Assembly (NCBI GenBank): GCA_030726065.1
Contig: JANREK010000010.1
Coordinates: 110,858-174,857, forward strand
Source of the DNA: Sediminibacterium sp.
GTDB lineage: Bacteria; Bacteroidota; Bacteroidia; Chitinophagales; Chitinophagaceae
DNA: 64,000 nucleotides
Direction of reading: 5' to 3'
Shown here: positions 48,231-58,992 of the stretch, one piece after another
Numbering within the stretch: the stretch's first letter is position 1
How the letters are laid out: the number at the start of each line of letters is the position of its first letter
Notes under the pieces: generated by a model
The model's input: the letters and a program-made list of their open reading frames with translations, nothing else
Told to the model about the DNA's origin: nothing
The model's database searches: none
Position numbers and translations under genes: made by a program

Positions 48231-49193
48231 ATGAAAGAAAACATTATAACCATTGCAAAAAAAGCATTAGCTATAGAATCTGAAGCTTTGGTTGAATTAA
48301 ATAAATATATCGACTCCTCTTTTGAAAAGGCGGTCACTGCCATTTTAAATAGTAAAGGAAGGTTGGTGATCAGTGGTATTGGAAAAAGTGCCATCATCGC
48401 ACAAAAAATGGTTGCGACTTTTAACTCAACGGGTACACCTTCATTATACTTACATGCGGCCGAAGCGATACATGGAGATTCAGGAATGATACAAGCCAAT
48501 GATATTGTTTTAATCATTAGCAAAAGTGGAGAAAGCCCCGAAATTAAAAATTTAGTACAGTTAGTAAAACAATTTGGGAATACTATTATTGGTATGGTTG
48601 GTAACAAGCAAAGTTATTTGGCCACCAATGCGGATTTATTTGTAGATACGACTGTAACAAAAGAGGCCTGCATCAACAACCTAGCGCCTACCTCCTCCAC
48701 CACTGCACAAATGGTGATGGGTGATATTATTGCAGTTTGCCTAATAGAAATAAAAAAATTTAGCGTTTCACAATTTGCGCAATTTCATCCTGGTGGCAAC
48801 TTGGGAAAGAAACTTACCTTAACTACCCAAAATTTAGCAGACTCCAATAGTAAGCCTGCTGTCAGAAAAGAGACAAAAATAAAAGAAGTCATCATTGATA
48901 TATCAAAAAACAGAATGGGTGCAACGGTGATTACAGATGAAAACAATAAGGTATTAGGTATTATTACTGATGGTGATATTCGCCGTATGTTAGAGCAACA
49001 TGATAATATTCAAAACTTAACCGCAGAAGATATTTATCACACCAACCCTGCTACTATTGCACCTAATGCTTTAGCAGTAGAAGCTTTAGCAATTATGGAA
49101 CAAAAGGATATCAGCCAATTAATCGTTGCTGATAATCATCAATATATAGGCATGATTCATATTCATGACTTAATGAAAGAAGGAATTTCATAA
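48231..49193 (+). CDS. kdsD: Arabinose-5-phosphate isomerase (KdsD/GutQ type)
   Basis: The protein has 320 residues. The SIS domain (about 30-170) has GIGKSA (49-54), HGD (81-83) and SKSGES (98-103). Two CBS domains follow (about 205-320). This is the order in KdsD, which converts ribulose-5-phosphate to arabinose-5-phosphate for Kdo, the inner sugar of lipopolysaccharide. It is followed by manC after 55 bases, which fits a surface-polysaccharide precursor role. Confidence 0.93.
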   Translation: MKENIITIAKKALAIESEALVELNKYIDSSFEKAVTAILNSKGRLVISGIGKSAIIAQKMVATFNSTGTPSLYLHAAEAIHGDSGMIQANDIVLIISKSGESPEIKNLVQLVKQFGNTIIGMVGNKQSYLATNADLFVDTTVTKEACINNLAPTSSTTAQMVMGDIIAVCLIEIKKFSVSQFAQFHPGGNLGKKLTLTTQNLADSNSKPAVRKETKIKEVIIDISKNRMGATVITDENNKVLGIITDGDIRRMLEQHDNIQNLTAEDIYHTNPATIAPNALAVEALAIMEQKDISQLIVADNHQYIGMIHIHDLMKEGIS

Positions 49194-49248
49194 AATTAAC
49201 TAGCCATTCAGTGTTTAATCGCACACTAATCAAATAATTAAATTAGAT

Positions 49249-50334
49249 ATGAAGAACAAACATCATTATGTTGCAATCATGGCTGGGGGAATTGGAAGCA
49301 GATTTTGGCCTATGAGTAGGACCTCATATCCAAAGCAATTTTTAGATGTGTTGAATACAGGTAAAACATTAATTCAACGGACCTATGATCGCTATACAAA
49401 ATTCATCCCGGAAGAAAATATTTTCATCGTAACATCAGAGGAATATGTCGACATTGTAAAAAAGCAATTACCCAACCTACCTGTTGAAAATATTTTAGCG
49501 GAGCCAAGCAAAAAAAATACAGCACCTTGTATTGCCTATATTTCATTTAAGGTGGCGCAAATTGATCCAGAAGCTTGTTTTATTGTGGCCCCTAGTGACC
49601 ACTTAATTTTAGAGCAAGATAATTTTGAAAAAATTAGTTTGCAGGCACTTGACTTTGTAGCCAATAAAAAAGTCTTAGCTACACTGGGTATAAAACCAAC
49701 CCACCCAAATACGGGTTACGGCTATATACAATATGAAGGACTTGAAGTAGCCCAAGGAATTTACAAGGTTAAAACATTCACGGAAAAACCTGATTTGGAA
49801 ATCGCCGAATCCTTTTTAGCAAGTGGCGACTTTTTATGGAACGCGGGTATTTTTGCTTGGAAGGTAACTACGATACTAAGTGCTTTTGAAAAAAATCAAA
49901 CAGAGATGTATGAATTGTTTGATCAAGAAAAACAGCATTTTAATACACCTAAGGAAGCAAAGGCCATTCAAAAAATATATCCGCAGTGCACCAATATCTC
50001 CATTGATATCGCGATCATGGAAAAGGCAGATAGTGTGTTTGTGATTCCATCTAGTTTTGGCTGGAGCGATTTAGGTACCTGGAATAGCGCCTATGATAAT
50101 ATTGAAAAAGACTATTTTGGTAATGCGGTAGCTTCGGATAATGTGATTGTGATTGATGCCACCAAATGTATGATTAACGCACCCAAGGATAAATTGGTGG
50201 TGGTGCAGGGTTTGGATGATTTTATTATTGTAGATACCAAAGATGTATTGCTCATTTGCAGTAAAGAAAAAGAACAATCCATTAAAGAATATGTAGCTGA
50301 AGTAAAAAGACATAAAGGGGATAAGTATATTTAA
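49249..50334 (+). CDS. manC: Mannose-1-phosphate guanylyltransferase
   Basis: The protein has 361 residues. It makes GDP-mannose from GTP and mannose-1-phosphate. The nucleotide motif is AGGIGSRFWPMSR (12-24) with SYPKQFLDV, and FTEKP plus FLWNAGIFAW follow. It has the nucleotidyltransferase and left-handed helix domains but no phosphomannose isomerase domain, so it is the monofunctional short form. GDP-mannose feeds surface polysaccharide and glycoprotein synthesis. It is grouped with kdsD. Confidence 0.92.
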   Translation: MKNKHHYVAIMAGGIGSRFWPMSRTSYPKQFLDVLNTGKTLIQRTYDRYTKFIPEENIFIVTSEEYVDIVKKQLPNLPVENILAEPSKKNTAPCIAYISFKVAQIDPEACFIVAPSDHLILEQDNFEKISLQALDFVANKKVLATLGIKPTHPNTGYGYIQYEGLEVAQGIYKVKTFTEKPDLEIAESFLASGDFLWNAGIFAWKVTTILSAFEKNQTEMYELFDQEKQHFNTPKEAKAIQKIYPQCTNISIDIAIMEKADSVFVIPSSFGWSDLGTWNSAYDNIEKDYFGNAVASDNVIVIDATKCMINAPKDKLVVVQGLDDFIIVDTKDVLLICSKEKEQSIKEYVAEVKRHKGDKYI

Positions 50335-50392
50335 CCAATTATTTTAAACCTACCTTAGCTAAACACAAAATTGCTTCATTAAAAGTACCCCC

Positions 50393-51457
50393 ATGGCAAC
50401 CATCATCAGCGGAACAGGCAGTTACATACCGAGCATCGTAAAAACAAACCTAGATTTTACTGAAAATACCTTTTATGGTGAGGATGGCGTGTTAATTAAA
50501 ACACCCAATGCAGAAATAGTAGAAAAATTTAAAGATATCACTGGGATTTACGAGCGCAGGTATGCAGAAGAAAACATGAATACCTCTGAAATGGCAAGTA
50601 AAGCGGCCGAATTAGCGATTCAAGATGCTGGCATTGATCGGGAGACCATTGATCAAATTATTGTAGCGCACAATTTTGGAGATGTGTTACCAGGGACTAT
50701 TCAAACTGATACGATTCCTGCACTAGCATCTAGGGTAAAACACCAACTAGGTATTAAAAATCCGAATTGTGTGGCTTATGATATTTTATTTGGTTGCCCA
50801 GGATGGATACAAGGAGTCATACAAGCGGATTCATTTATTAAGTCTGGTATGGCTAAGCGTTGTTTGGTGATTGGTGCGGAAACTTTAAGCAGAGTGGTAG
50901 ATAGTCATGACAGAGATAGCATGATATTTAGCGATGGCGCTGGCGCATGTATTGTAGAAGAGGATGCAAATACCAACAGTGGTATTTTAGCATCGAGTGT
51001 GCAAAGCCATTGTGTAGATGAAGCCTATTTTTTATACTTAGGTAAATCCTACCATCCAGAAGGGGACGAGGCTACAAGATATATTAAAATGAAAGGCAGA
51101 AAAGTGTATGAGTATGCAATCAAAAATGTGCCCTCAGCGATGAAGGAATGTGTTGAGAAAGCGGGCGTAGATATACTTGATGTAAAAAAATTCTTTTTAC
51201 ATCAAGCCAATGAAAAAATGGATGAAGGGTTTATCAAGGCTTTGTATAAATTATATGACATAGGAATAGTTCCAGAAAATGTAATGCCCATGAGTATTCA
51301 TGATTTGGGAAATAGTTCAGTAGCCACCATCCCCACCTTATATGACTTAGTTAAAAGAGGTAAATACAAGGAACACCAGTTACATAAAGGTGATATTGTC
51401 ATTTTTGCATCCGTGGGTGCAGGTATGAATATCAATGCTATTTGCTACCGCGTTTAA
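50393..51457 (+). CDS. 3-oxoacyl-ACP synthase III family protein
   Basis: A FabH-like thiolase-fold enzyme of 354 residues. The catalytic triad is C135 (FGCPGWIQG), H270 (FFLHQANEKM) and N307 (DLGNSSVAT). It condenses an acyl-CoA with malonyl-ACP. The GCPGW context differs from the GACAG of housekeeping FabH, so this may be a specialised KAS III for unusual or branched starters. It follows manC by 58 bases and converges with the PurF-type gene (7 bases apart). Confidence 0.88.
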   Translation: MATIISGTGSYIPSIVKTNLDFTENTFYGEDGVLIKTPNAEIVEKFKDITGIYERRYAEENMNTSEMASKAAELAIQDAGIDRETIDQIIVAHNFGDVLPGTIQTDTIPALASRVKHQLGIKNPNCVAYDILFGCPGWIQGVIQADSFIKSGMAKRCLVIGAETLSRVVDSHDRDSMIFSDGAGACIVEEDANTNSGILASSVQSHCVDEAYFLYLGKSYHPEGDEATRYIKMKGRKVYEYAIKNVPSAMKECVEKAGVDILDVKKFFLHQANEKMDEGFIKALYKLYDIGIVPENVMPMSIHDLGNSSVATIPTLYDLVKRGKYKEHQLHKGDIVIFASVGAGMNINAICYRV

Positions 51458-51464
51458 TTAAGCG

Positions 51465-53312
51465 CTAATACCCTCTTACATTTTTACCTTCCATATAGTT
51501 AACAAAAGCTTTGTTACAAACTTTGTTACCGCCTGGTGTAGGATAGTTACCTGTAAAATACCAATCACCCGTATTGGTTGGGCAACATAAATGCAAATCC
51601 TCAATCGTTTGATAGATCACTTCTACTGGAATATTAAAATTTTCAGGGGTAATCAACTGTGCAATTTTATCTGAAATTTCCTCGGGTGTAAATGGCTTGT
51701 ATAATTGACGTACCACATTTTCAGTATGCAACTCCCCTTTAGCTTCAAGGGCTTTTATTTTCTGTAATACATCAGCAATTACATTTGACTTACCTGTTTC
51801 ATTGAGCAAAGCGATAACCGCTCTAAATGCAATGAAATCGACCATTTTACTCATATCAATTCCATAACAATCAGGGTACCTGATTTGTGGCGCAGACGAA
51901 ACCACAATAATTTTTTTAGGGGATAAACGCGCGAGCATTTTGATAATACTTTCCTTTAGTGTAGTACCACGAACGATACTATCATCAATGACTACCAATG
52001 TATCTTCATCTTTACGAACGGTGCCATAAGTAATATCATATACATGCTGTACCATTTCGTTTCTGTTGGTATCATCTGTAATGAAGGTTCTTAATTTAAC
52101 ATCCTTGATCGCAATTTTTTCCTGTCTTATTTTCCGATTTACCATGGCTTCCAGTTTTTCTGGATCTACCTCATTTCCCCAACTCAAAATACGCTCTACC
52201 TTAATTTTATTTAAGTATTCCTCCATGCCTTTTACCAAACCATAAAAAGCTACTTCGGCGGTATTGGGTATATAGGAGAAAATGGTGTTTTTCAAATCCT
52301 TTTCAATGCGATCTAATACTCTAACACTTAAATGATTGCCCAAAGCAATTCTTTCGCGATAAATTTTTTCATCGCTTCCTCTTGAAAAATAGATACGCTC
52401 AAATGAGCAAGCCCTTCTTTCCTTTGGTGCAACTATTTGTTCAATGGAATATTTTCCATGATCATCCACAATCAATGCCATACCTGGCATTAACTCTAAT
52501 ACTTCATTTTCAGCAACATTAAAAGTAGTTCGGATAGCAGCACGCTCACTTGCAGCTACAATAACTTCATCATCAACATAATAATAGGCAGGTCGTATGC
52601 CATGCGCATCCCGAATTATAAAACTATAGCCATTCCCCAACAAACCGCCAACGGTAAATCCACCATCAAATAAAGGAACTGCATTTTTTAATACATTCAC
52701 AATATTGGGATTGTTCGGATTGATATGTTCTTCCTTTTCTAAAAAATGATGTACTACTTCCATCATCGCTGCCAAATCACTTTCTTTTTCAGAAGTGCCC
52801 GGCGTTGCATTGATGTGTTGGTATAACTCCTCTGTATTGACTAAATTAAAATTCCCCGCAAGTACTAAATTTTTTGCAGGGACCAAATTTCTTTTTATAA
52901 ACGGATGACAAAATTCAATATTGTTTTTTCCTTGTGTACCATACCTTAGATGTCCCAATAATATTTCACCCATAAAAGGCAAATGCCCTTTCATTAATCC
53001 TGGATGTTTGGTAATGTCTGGTTGAAAATTTTCGAGCTCTTGAATTTCTAAACCAATTTTGTAAAATAAATCAGCAATGGGCTGTTGTGCGTTGCTGCGC
53101 AAACGGTATAAAAAAGGATTTCCTGGTTCAATATTTAATTTTAAAGTGGCTAATCCTGCCCCATCCTGCCCTCGATTATGTTGCTTTTCCATCAAAAGAT
53201 ACAGCTTATTTAAGCCGTAGGTTACCGATCCTCTTTGTTGAAGATAATAAGAAAAGGGCTTTCTTAAACGAATGTAAGCAAGGCCACATTCGTGTTTGAT
53301 CTCATCACTCAT
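51465..53312 (-). CDS. Amidophosphoribosyltransferase (PurF type), long form
   Basis: The protein has 615 residues, about 100 more than usual PurF. After an eight-residue propeptide (MSDEIKHE) the Ntn nucleophile is C9 (CGLAY), the mark of a class II glutaminase. The phosphoribosyltransferase domain has the PRPP loop VIDDSIVRGTT (about 436-446). Cysteines in ACSFERIYF (about 301), in YPDCYGID, and C576/C577 before TGNYPTPGG resemble the 4Fe-4S ligand layout of Bacillus-type PurF. It should make phosphoribosylamine, the first step of purine synthesis. The long C-terminus suggests the large Bacteroidota form. It precedes no other pur gene; purH is 48 kb off. Confidence 0.85.
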   Translation of the reverse strand: MSDEIKHECGLAYIRLRKPFSYYLQQRGSVTYGLNKLYLLMEKQHNRGQDGAGLATLKLNIEPGNPFLYRLRSNAQQPIADLFYKIGLEIQELENFQPDITKHPGLMKGHLPFMGEILLGHLRYGTQGKNNIEFCHPFIKRNLVPAKNLVLAGNFNLVNTEELYQHINATPGTSEKESDLAAMMEVVHHFLEKEEHINPNNPNIVNVLKNAVPLFDGGFTVGGLLGNGYSFIIRDAHGIRPAYYYVDDEVIVAASERAAIRTTFNVAENEVLELMPGMALIVDDHGKYSIEQIVAPKERRACSFERIYFSRGSDEKIYRERIALGNHLSVRVLDRIEKDLKNTIFSYIPNTAEVAFYGLVKGMEEYLNKIKVERILSWGNEVDPEKLEAMVNRKIRQEKIAIKDVKLRTFITDDTNRNEMVQHVYDITYGTVRKDEDTLVVIDDSIVRGTTLKESIIKMLARLSPKKIIVVSSAPQIRYPDCYGIDMSKMVDFIAFRAVIALLNETGKSNVIADVLQKIKALEAKGELHTENVVRQLYKPFTPEEISDKIAQLITPENFNIPVEVIYQTIEDLHLCCPTNTGDWYFTGNYPTPGGNKVCNKAFVNYMEGKNVRGY

Positions 53313-53324
53313 GATGTATAAATA

Positions 53325-54716
53325 TTAATACACTTTTTCTGTTATAATTGCATCCGCCACTTTTGCCCAATCAGTTAATTCAGGACATCCGTGGTATTCT
53401 GCATCTACATAAATGTAATAATTGGATATGTGCTCTTTAAACCAGCTTTCCATTTGTTTGACTTTTTTCAGCTCTAACGCACGCTGGGATACACGGTTAT
53501 AATCTTCTCTTAGGTTTTCTTTATGTGGCGATGTTCCTTCTCTAAAATAAATCAATCGTACGGTTTGTCTTCCACGATCATCCTGGTATACTTGTGGATC
53601 TGAGATATCTCCTGGCTTTAATGATTGTAGCATGACCACCATATCCTTATCTAATTGATCAATATTTACGTAAGAAGATCCGTCACCGCCTGTGACTGCA
53701 CCACCGCTAAATTTACTTCCGTCATCATCACTGTACTTGTTAACTGCCTCACCAAAACTCATTTTATTTGCAAGAATTTCCTTTTTCACACTATCCAATA
53801 AGTTTTTGGTAATGTTAATTTCATCTTTGGTAATAGGTGGAATTCTAAGAATATGTTTAACAACAGCATCATCTCCTGAACGTGAAATAAGTTGGATGAT
53901 ATGATATCCAGATTTTGATTTAAAAGGTGCTGAAATTTGACCTTCTTTTAAACGAAATGAACCTGCCATAAATGCGGGATCCCAAGTTTTTTCGTTTCTA
54001 TTGATATTAAATTGGCCTAGGTTTTCTTTAGAACTTGGATCATCAGAATATAATTTAACCAATTGGTCAAACTTATTAATGCCAGATTCAATTTGACGTC
54101 TATAATCGGATAATTGCTTGATGATATATTCTTCAATATCACGATTTGCTTTAGGGTGCACTATAATTTCTGCAATACTCACCTCACTCTCATATAAGGG
54201 TAAACTATCCACTGGAATTTTATTATAAAAAGCCCTTACTTCAAACGGGGTGATTTTAATTTTGTCAACAATCTTTTCTTGCATGTTTTCAGACAACTTC
54301 TGCTCCTTAATTTGAATTCTAAAGTCCTCTTTTAATTGAATGATGCTTCTGCCTGCAACTTCCTCTAACACTTCCTTTGACCCAAATTGTTGCAAGAATT
54401 GTCTAATGCGCATATCAATATCATATTCAACTTCCTCTTCCGTTACGATAAGTGAATCCTTTTCAGCTTGTAATACCAATGCTTTACGAATCAATTGCTG
54501 TTCAACAATTTGACATGCATTTGGTAAAATTATATTTTCCTCGCCCTGTGCTTGCCTTTTCATATCAAGCATTGTATTCTCAATATCAGATTTTAGAATA
54601 AATTTATCGCCGACAGTCCCAATAATTTTATCGGCTAATACTTTTTTTACTTGCGCATTAACATGAACCGACATGGATAAAAAAAAGAAACAAAAAACAA
54701 TACTGACTATTTTCAT
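53325..54716 (-). CDS. SurA-like periplasmic peptidyl-prolyl isomerase
   Basis: The protein has 463 residues. A signal peptide (about 1-21, ending VNAQV) is followed by an N-terminal SurA-like chaperone region (about 25-170) and two parvulin/PpiC domains (about 180-275 and 280-385); KSKSGYHIIQLISR ends the first. It helps fold outer-membrane proteins. It lies 68 bases downstream of infB and 12 bases upstream of the PurF-type gene on the minus strand. Confidence 0.9.
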   Translation of the reverse strand: MKIVSIVFCFFFLSMSVHVNAQVKKVLADKIIGTVGDKFILKSDIENTMLDMKRQAQGEENIILPNACQIVEQQLIRKALVLQAEKDSLIVTEEEVEYDIDMRIRQFLQQFGSKEVLEEVAGRSIIQLKEDFRIQIKEQKLSENMQEKIVDKIKITPFEVRAFYNKIPVDSLPLYESEVSIAEIIVHPKANRDIEEYIIKQLSDYRRQIESGINKFDQLVKLYSDDPSSKENLGQFNINRNEKTWDPAFMAGSFRLKEGQISAPFKSKSGYHIIQLISRSGDDAVVKHILRIPPITKDEINITKNLLDSVKKEILANKMSFGEAVNKYSDDDGSKFSGGAVTGGDGSSYVNIDQLDKDMVVMLQSLKPGDISDPQVYQDDRGRQTVRLIYFREGTSPHKENLREDYNRVSQRALELKKVKQMESWFKEHISNYYIYVDAEYHGCPELTDWAKVADAIITEKVY

Positions 54717-54784
54717 CTAAATAATATTAATGTGTAAAGGTCTGATTCATGGTCGGTTTTCCCAAAAATCAAATCTTAATTATT

Positions 54785-57634
54785 TTATAAAGTACGCTTC
54801 ACTTCTTCTTCCTCAAACGCTTCTACAATATCACCTACTTTTAAGTCGATAAAGTTTTTGATGGTCAATCCGCATTCCATGTTGGAAACAACATCTTTCA
54901 CATCATCTTTGAAACGCTTTAAGCTTCCTAATTCAGCAGCTTGTCCTTCTCCTTTAGGATACTCAACAATACCATCACGAATGATTCTTATTTTACTATT
55001 TCTGCTTAATTTTCCGTCCAATACAAAACATCCTGCCACGGTCGCTTTATCAAACTTGTACACTTCACGTACTTCCACGTTGGCGATAATTTTTTCTTGA
55101 ATCTTAGGCTCCAACATACCTTCCATGGCGCTCTTAATTTCATCAATAGCGTTGTAGATAATAGAGTATAATTTAATCTCTACGCCCTCTGCTTCTGCCA
55201 ATTTATTGGCTTGCATACTTGGACGTACATTAAATCCAATAATAATTGCATCCGATGCTGCTGACAATAAAACATCCGACTCGGAAATTTGACCTACTCC
55301 TTTTAATACCACGCGAATAGCAATTTCGGTAGTAGATAATTTTTGCAAGGAATCACTCAAGGCTTCCACGGATCCATCCACGTCACCTTTAATGATAATA
55401 TTCAATTCCTTGAAATTTCCCAAAGCCAAACGACGACCAATTTCATCCAACGTAATATGTTTTCTAGTTCTTAAACCTTGCTCTCTTAATAATTGAGATC
55501 GCTTAGTTGCTAATTCTTTTGCTTCAGACTCGTCATCAAATACTTTAAATTTCTCACCCGCCTGAGGCGCACCATTCAAACCTAATATAACTAATGGTGT
55601 TGAAGGAGGCGCGACTTCGATACGATGGTTACGCTCATTAAACATTGCTTTTACACGACCGTAATATTGTCCTGATAAAATTAAATCACCTTGCTTCAAA
55701 GTGCCATTTTGAACTAATATAGTAGCCACATAGCCACGTCCTTTATCTAAAGATGCTTCAATAATTGTTCCTGTTGCTTCCTTATTTGGATTTGCTTTCA
55801 GATCTAATAAATCAGATTCTAAAATAATTTTCTCTAATAAGGTGTCTACATTTAAACCTTGTTTAGCAGACAATTCTTGGTTTTGGAATTTACCACCCCA
55901 AGCTTCCACTAAAATATTCATTTGAGATAATTGCTCATAAATCTTTTGCGGGTTTGCACCATCTTTATCAATTTTATTAACCGCAAAAATCATTGGTACA
56001 CTTGCCGCTTGTGAGTGACTAATTGCTTCCTTAGTTTGTGGCATCACTGCATCATCCGCAGCAACAACAATAATCGCAATATCAGTAACTTTCGCACCAC
56101 GCGCACGCATTGCTGTAAAGGCTTCGTGACCAGGCGTATCCAAGAAAGTAATTGCTTTACCATTTGGTAAGGTTACTTCATACGCACCAATATGTTGTGT
56201 AATTCCTCCTGCCTCACCAGCAACTACATTTGCATTACGTATATAATCCAGTAAAGATGTTTTACCATGATCGACGTGTCCCATGATGGTAACAATCGGC
56301 GGACGCTCTACTAAATTCGCAAGATCTTCTGCTTCTTCTTCCTCATCTAATTCTTCCACATCTTCCAATCCAACAAATTCAACTTCAAATCCAAATTCAC
56401 TTGCGACTAGTTCAATCACCTCCGCATCTAAACGTTGGTTAATAGAAACCATGATACCCAAGTTCATGCACTTGCTAATGATATCAGCAAAGCTTACATC
56501 CATTAAACTTGACAATTCACTCACCGTAACAAATTCTGTTACTTGTAATTTATTATCACTTACTTCATTTTGTTCATTTTCTGCAGCTTCTTCTCTTTTC
56601 GCACGACGATATTTAGATTTCAAACTTTTACCGCGACCACCTTGGCCTGATAATTTAGCTTGCGTTTCCTTGATCTTATCTTGTATTGCTTTTTGACCAA
56701 TTTCTTTTTGCTCTGCAGTTTGAGGTGCATTACGATTTCCACCTGGTCTTGCACCACCACCGGGTCTTGCGCCACCACCTGGACGGTTTCCACCTTGTCC
56801 TTGATAGCCGCCACCTGGTCGATTGCCGCCTTGTTGGCCAACACCTTGTTGTCCTCCACCTTGTTGTCCTCCACCTTGTTGCGGACGACCTGTTGGTTTA
56901 GGAATACGCTTACGAACACGCTTTTCCTCCTGATTCATTGGTTTAGGTCTTGTATCGCTATTTACAGGTAAATCAATTTTACCCATCACTTTTGGACCTT
57001 CTAATTTATCAGCTATAATATTTTCAATTTTCCCATGCACGTTTTCTGGTGAAATGGAATGATCCACCGGTGCCTCTTTTTTCGGAGCTACTGCTTCTTT
57101 TTTTGCAGGTGCTTTTGTAGGGGCTACTGCCTTCTCTTCTGGGGCTTTTGGTTCCTCTGCTTTTTTTGAAGATTTCTTAGGTCTTGTTGAAGAATCTATT
57201 TGAGATAAATCTATTTTATTGTTCACCTCAGGTGCTTCAACTTCTGGGGCTTTTATGTTTGTAGTAGTGGCTTCTTCCTTTTTAGCTTTTGCTGCTTTAG
57301 GCTTTGCTTCTTTTTCAGCAACGGCTTCTTCGGCTTTCGGGGCTGGAGGGACTTCTGTTACCACTGCTTTTTTAGCAACTACTTCTTCTGGTTTTTTTGC
57401 TTTATCTGTAATTGTATTTTTAGGTAATTCGACATGATCTGCTTTATCCCTAGCAACCTTGTCGCCCTGGAATTCAGCTTGCAAAGCATAATACTGCTCC
57501 TCAGTTAATTTAGCCGCTGGCTTAAGGTCATCCTTCGGGAAACCTTTTTTTGAAAGGAATTCAATCAAGGTATCTTGACCGATGTTAAATTCCTTAGCAG
57601 CTGCTAACAATCTTGGTAATTTCAATTCTGACAT
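54785..57634 (-). CDS. infB: Translation initiation factor IF-2
   Basis: The protein has 949 residues. The N-terminal 380 residues are low complexity: a Lys/Ala/Glu/Pro-rich part (about 60-240), then a Gly/Gln-rich part with repeated GGGQQ and ARPGG units (about 270-330). The IF2_N domain follows ([11 protein letters not shown]), then the GTPase with G1 GHVDHGKT (about 450), G3 DTPGHEAF and G4 NKID, and domains II-IV. It brings initiator tRNA to the 30S subunit. It is the third gene of rimP-nusA-infB. A TATATTTG box on the minus strand (57687-57680) in the nusA-infB gap could be an internal promoter. Confidence 0.97.
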   Translation of the reverse strand: MSELKLPRLLAAAKEFNIGQDTLIEFLSKKGFPKDDLKPAAKLTEEQYYALQAEFQGDKVARDKADHVELPKNTITDKAKKPEEVVAKKAVVTEVPPAPKAEEAVAEKEAKPKAAKAKKEEATTTNIKAPEVEAPEVNNKIDLSQIDSSTRPKKSSKKAEEPKAPEEKAVAPTKAPAKKEAVAPKKEAPVDHSISPENVHGKIENIIADKLEGPKVMGKIDLPVNSDTRPKPMNQEEKRVRKRIPKPTGRPQQGGGQQGGGQQGVGQQGGNRPGGGYQGQGGNRPGGGARPGGGARPGGNRNAPQTAEQKEIGQKAIQDKIKETQAKLSGQGGRGKSLKSKYRRAKREEAAENEQNEVSDNKLQVTEFVTVSELSSLMDVSFADIISKCMNLGIMVSINQRLDAEVIELVASEFGFEVEFVGLEDVEELDEEEEAEDLANLVERPPIVTIMGHVDHGKTSLLDYIRNANVVAGEAGGITQHIGAYEVTLPNGKAITFLDTPGHEAFTAMRARGAKVTDIAIIVVAADDAVMPQTKEAISHSQAASVPMIFAVNKIDKDGANPQKIYEQLSQMNILVEAWGGKFQNQELSAKQGLNVDTLLEKIILESDLLDLKANPNKEATGTIIEASLDKGRGYVATILVQNGTLKQGDLILSGQYYGRVKAMFNERNHRIEVAPPSTPLVILGLNGAPQAGEKFKVFDDESEAKELATKRSQLLREQGLRTRKHITLDEIGRRLALGNFKELNIIIKGDVDGSVEALSDSLQKLSTTEIAIRVVLKGVGQISESDVLLSAASDAIIIGFNVRPSMQANKLAEAEGVEIKLYSIIYNAIDEIKSAMEGMLEPKIQEKIIANVEVREVYKFDKATVAGCFVLDGKLSRNSKIRIIRDGIVEYPKGEGQAAELGSLKRFKDDVKDVVSNMECGLTIKNFIDLKVGDIVEAFEEEEVKRTL

Positions 57635-57703
57635 TCTGTTGTTTTTTGCCCCTTTTTTTTAGGAACGAGTAACCTAATACAAATATACTTTCAAAAATCA
57701 AGG

Positions 57704-58954
57704 TTATTCACCTTTATCAAACTCTTCTTGTAAAATTCGACGAACATCCGCGATGGTCTCTTTTTCCAAATCTGTTCTTCTTTCTAGCTCATCCGCACTT
57801 AATTTAATAACGCTACGGGCTGTATCACAACCCACACGCTTAAATTCATCAATAATCCAGGTTTCAATCTCATCGCTAAATTCATCTAAATCAATATCAA
57901 ACTCATCCACAATCTCCTCGTCCTCACGATAAACATCTAATTCATAGCCCGTTAATTCGGCGGCCAATTTGATATTTACCCCACGACGACCAATGGCTAA
58001 TGAAACCTGATCTGCTGGCAAATAAACTTCAACACGCTTGGTGTCGTTGTCTATATTCATGTAGCTGATTTTGGCAGGCGTCAAAGAACGTTGAATTAAT
58101 AATTGTGTATTGGTTGTAAAATTAATGACATCGATATTTTCATTTTTTAACTCTCTAACGATACCATGAATACGACTTCCTTTCATACCCACACAAGCAC
58201 CTACTGGATCAATTCTATCATCAAATGATTCAACGGCAACTTTTGCACGCTCCCCTGGTTCACGCACAATTTTTTTAATGGTAATTAAACCATCAAAAAT
58301 TTCTGGTACTTCAATTTCTAATAATTTAGCAAGGAACAATGGACTTGTTCTTGATAAAATAATAACAGGTGAATTATTTTTCATGTCTACTCTTGCAACT
58401 ACGGCACGAATGTTTTCGCCTTTCTTAAAAAAGTCCTGTGGAATTTGTTCTGTTTTTGGTAGAATCAATTCATTACCTTCTTCATCTAGTAACAAAACTT
58501 CTTTTTTCCAAACCTGATAAATCTCTGCATTGATAATTTCACCAATAAGATCTGAATATTTTTTTACTAATACATTCTTCTTCAAATCATTAATACGAGA
58601 AGCTAAGGTTTGTTTCGCAGCCAAAATTGCTCTACGACCAAAATCTAAAATATCTACTTCCTCATATAAGTCCTCACCTATCTCAAAGTCAGGCTCTATC
58701 TTGATTGCGTAAGAATAAGGTACTTCCTCTAAAGGATTGTCCACATCATCATCGGGTCTAATTTGACGACGACGAATAATTTCCAAATCTCCTTTTTCGG
58801 CATTCACGATTACATCAAAATTTTCGTCACTACCATACTTTTTTCTGATCAAAGTTTTAAAAACATCTTCAACCACTTTCATCATCGTTGGGCGATCTAT
58901 ATTTTCAGCATCTTTAAATTCCTGAAAAGCTTCGATTAAATTTATACTTGCCAT
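57704..58954 (-). CDS. nusA: Transcription termination/antitermination factor NusA
   Basis: The protein has 416 residues from ATG 58954 (MASINLIEAF). A start at 58972 would add six residues not seen in the family. The N-terminal RNA polymerase-binding domain (about 1-125) is followed by S1, then KH1 and KH2 (MKGSRIHGIV, GRRGVNIKLA) and a short acidic C-terminus (DEFDIDLDEFSDEIE). It modulates pausing and intrinsic termination. It lies 38 bases after rimP and 69 before infB. Confidence 0.95.
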   Translation of the reverse strand: MASINLIEAFQEFKDAENIDRPTMMKVVEDVFKTLIRKKYGSDENFDVIVNAEKGDLEIIRRRQIRPDDDVDNPLEEVPYSYAIKIEPDFEIGEDLYEEVDILDFGRRAILAAKQTLASRINDLKKNVLVKKYSDLIGEIINAEIYQVWKKEVLLLDEEGNELILPKTEQIPQDFFKKGENIRAVVARVDMKNNSPVIILSRTSPLFLAKLLEIEVPEIFDGLITIKKIVREPGERAKVAVESFDDRIDPVGACVGMKGSRIHGIVRELKNENIDVINFTTNTQLLIQRSLTPAKISYMNIDNDTKRVEVYLPADQVSLAIGRRGVNIKLAAELTGYELDVYREDEEIVDEFDIDLDEFSDEIETWIIDEFKRVGCDTARSVIKLSADELERRTDLEKETIADVRRILQEEFDKGE

Positions 58955-58992
58955 AACATAATTTTTTTTCAAGCGTCTAGCTTGATGATTTG

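Noticed and set aside
56620..56919. Alternative same-strand frame in infB with repeated [12 protein letters not shown] units.
   Set aside because: It is the Gly/Gln repeat of IF-2 read in another frame; the IF-2 frame is clearly the coding one.
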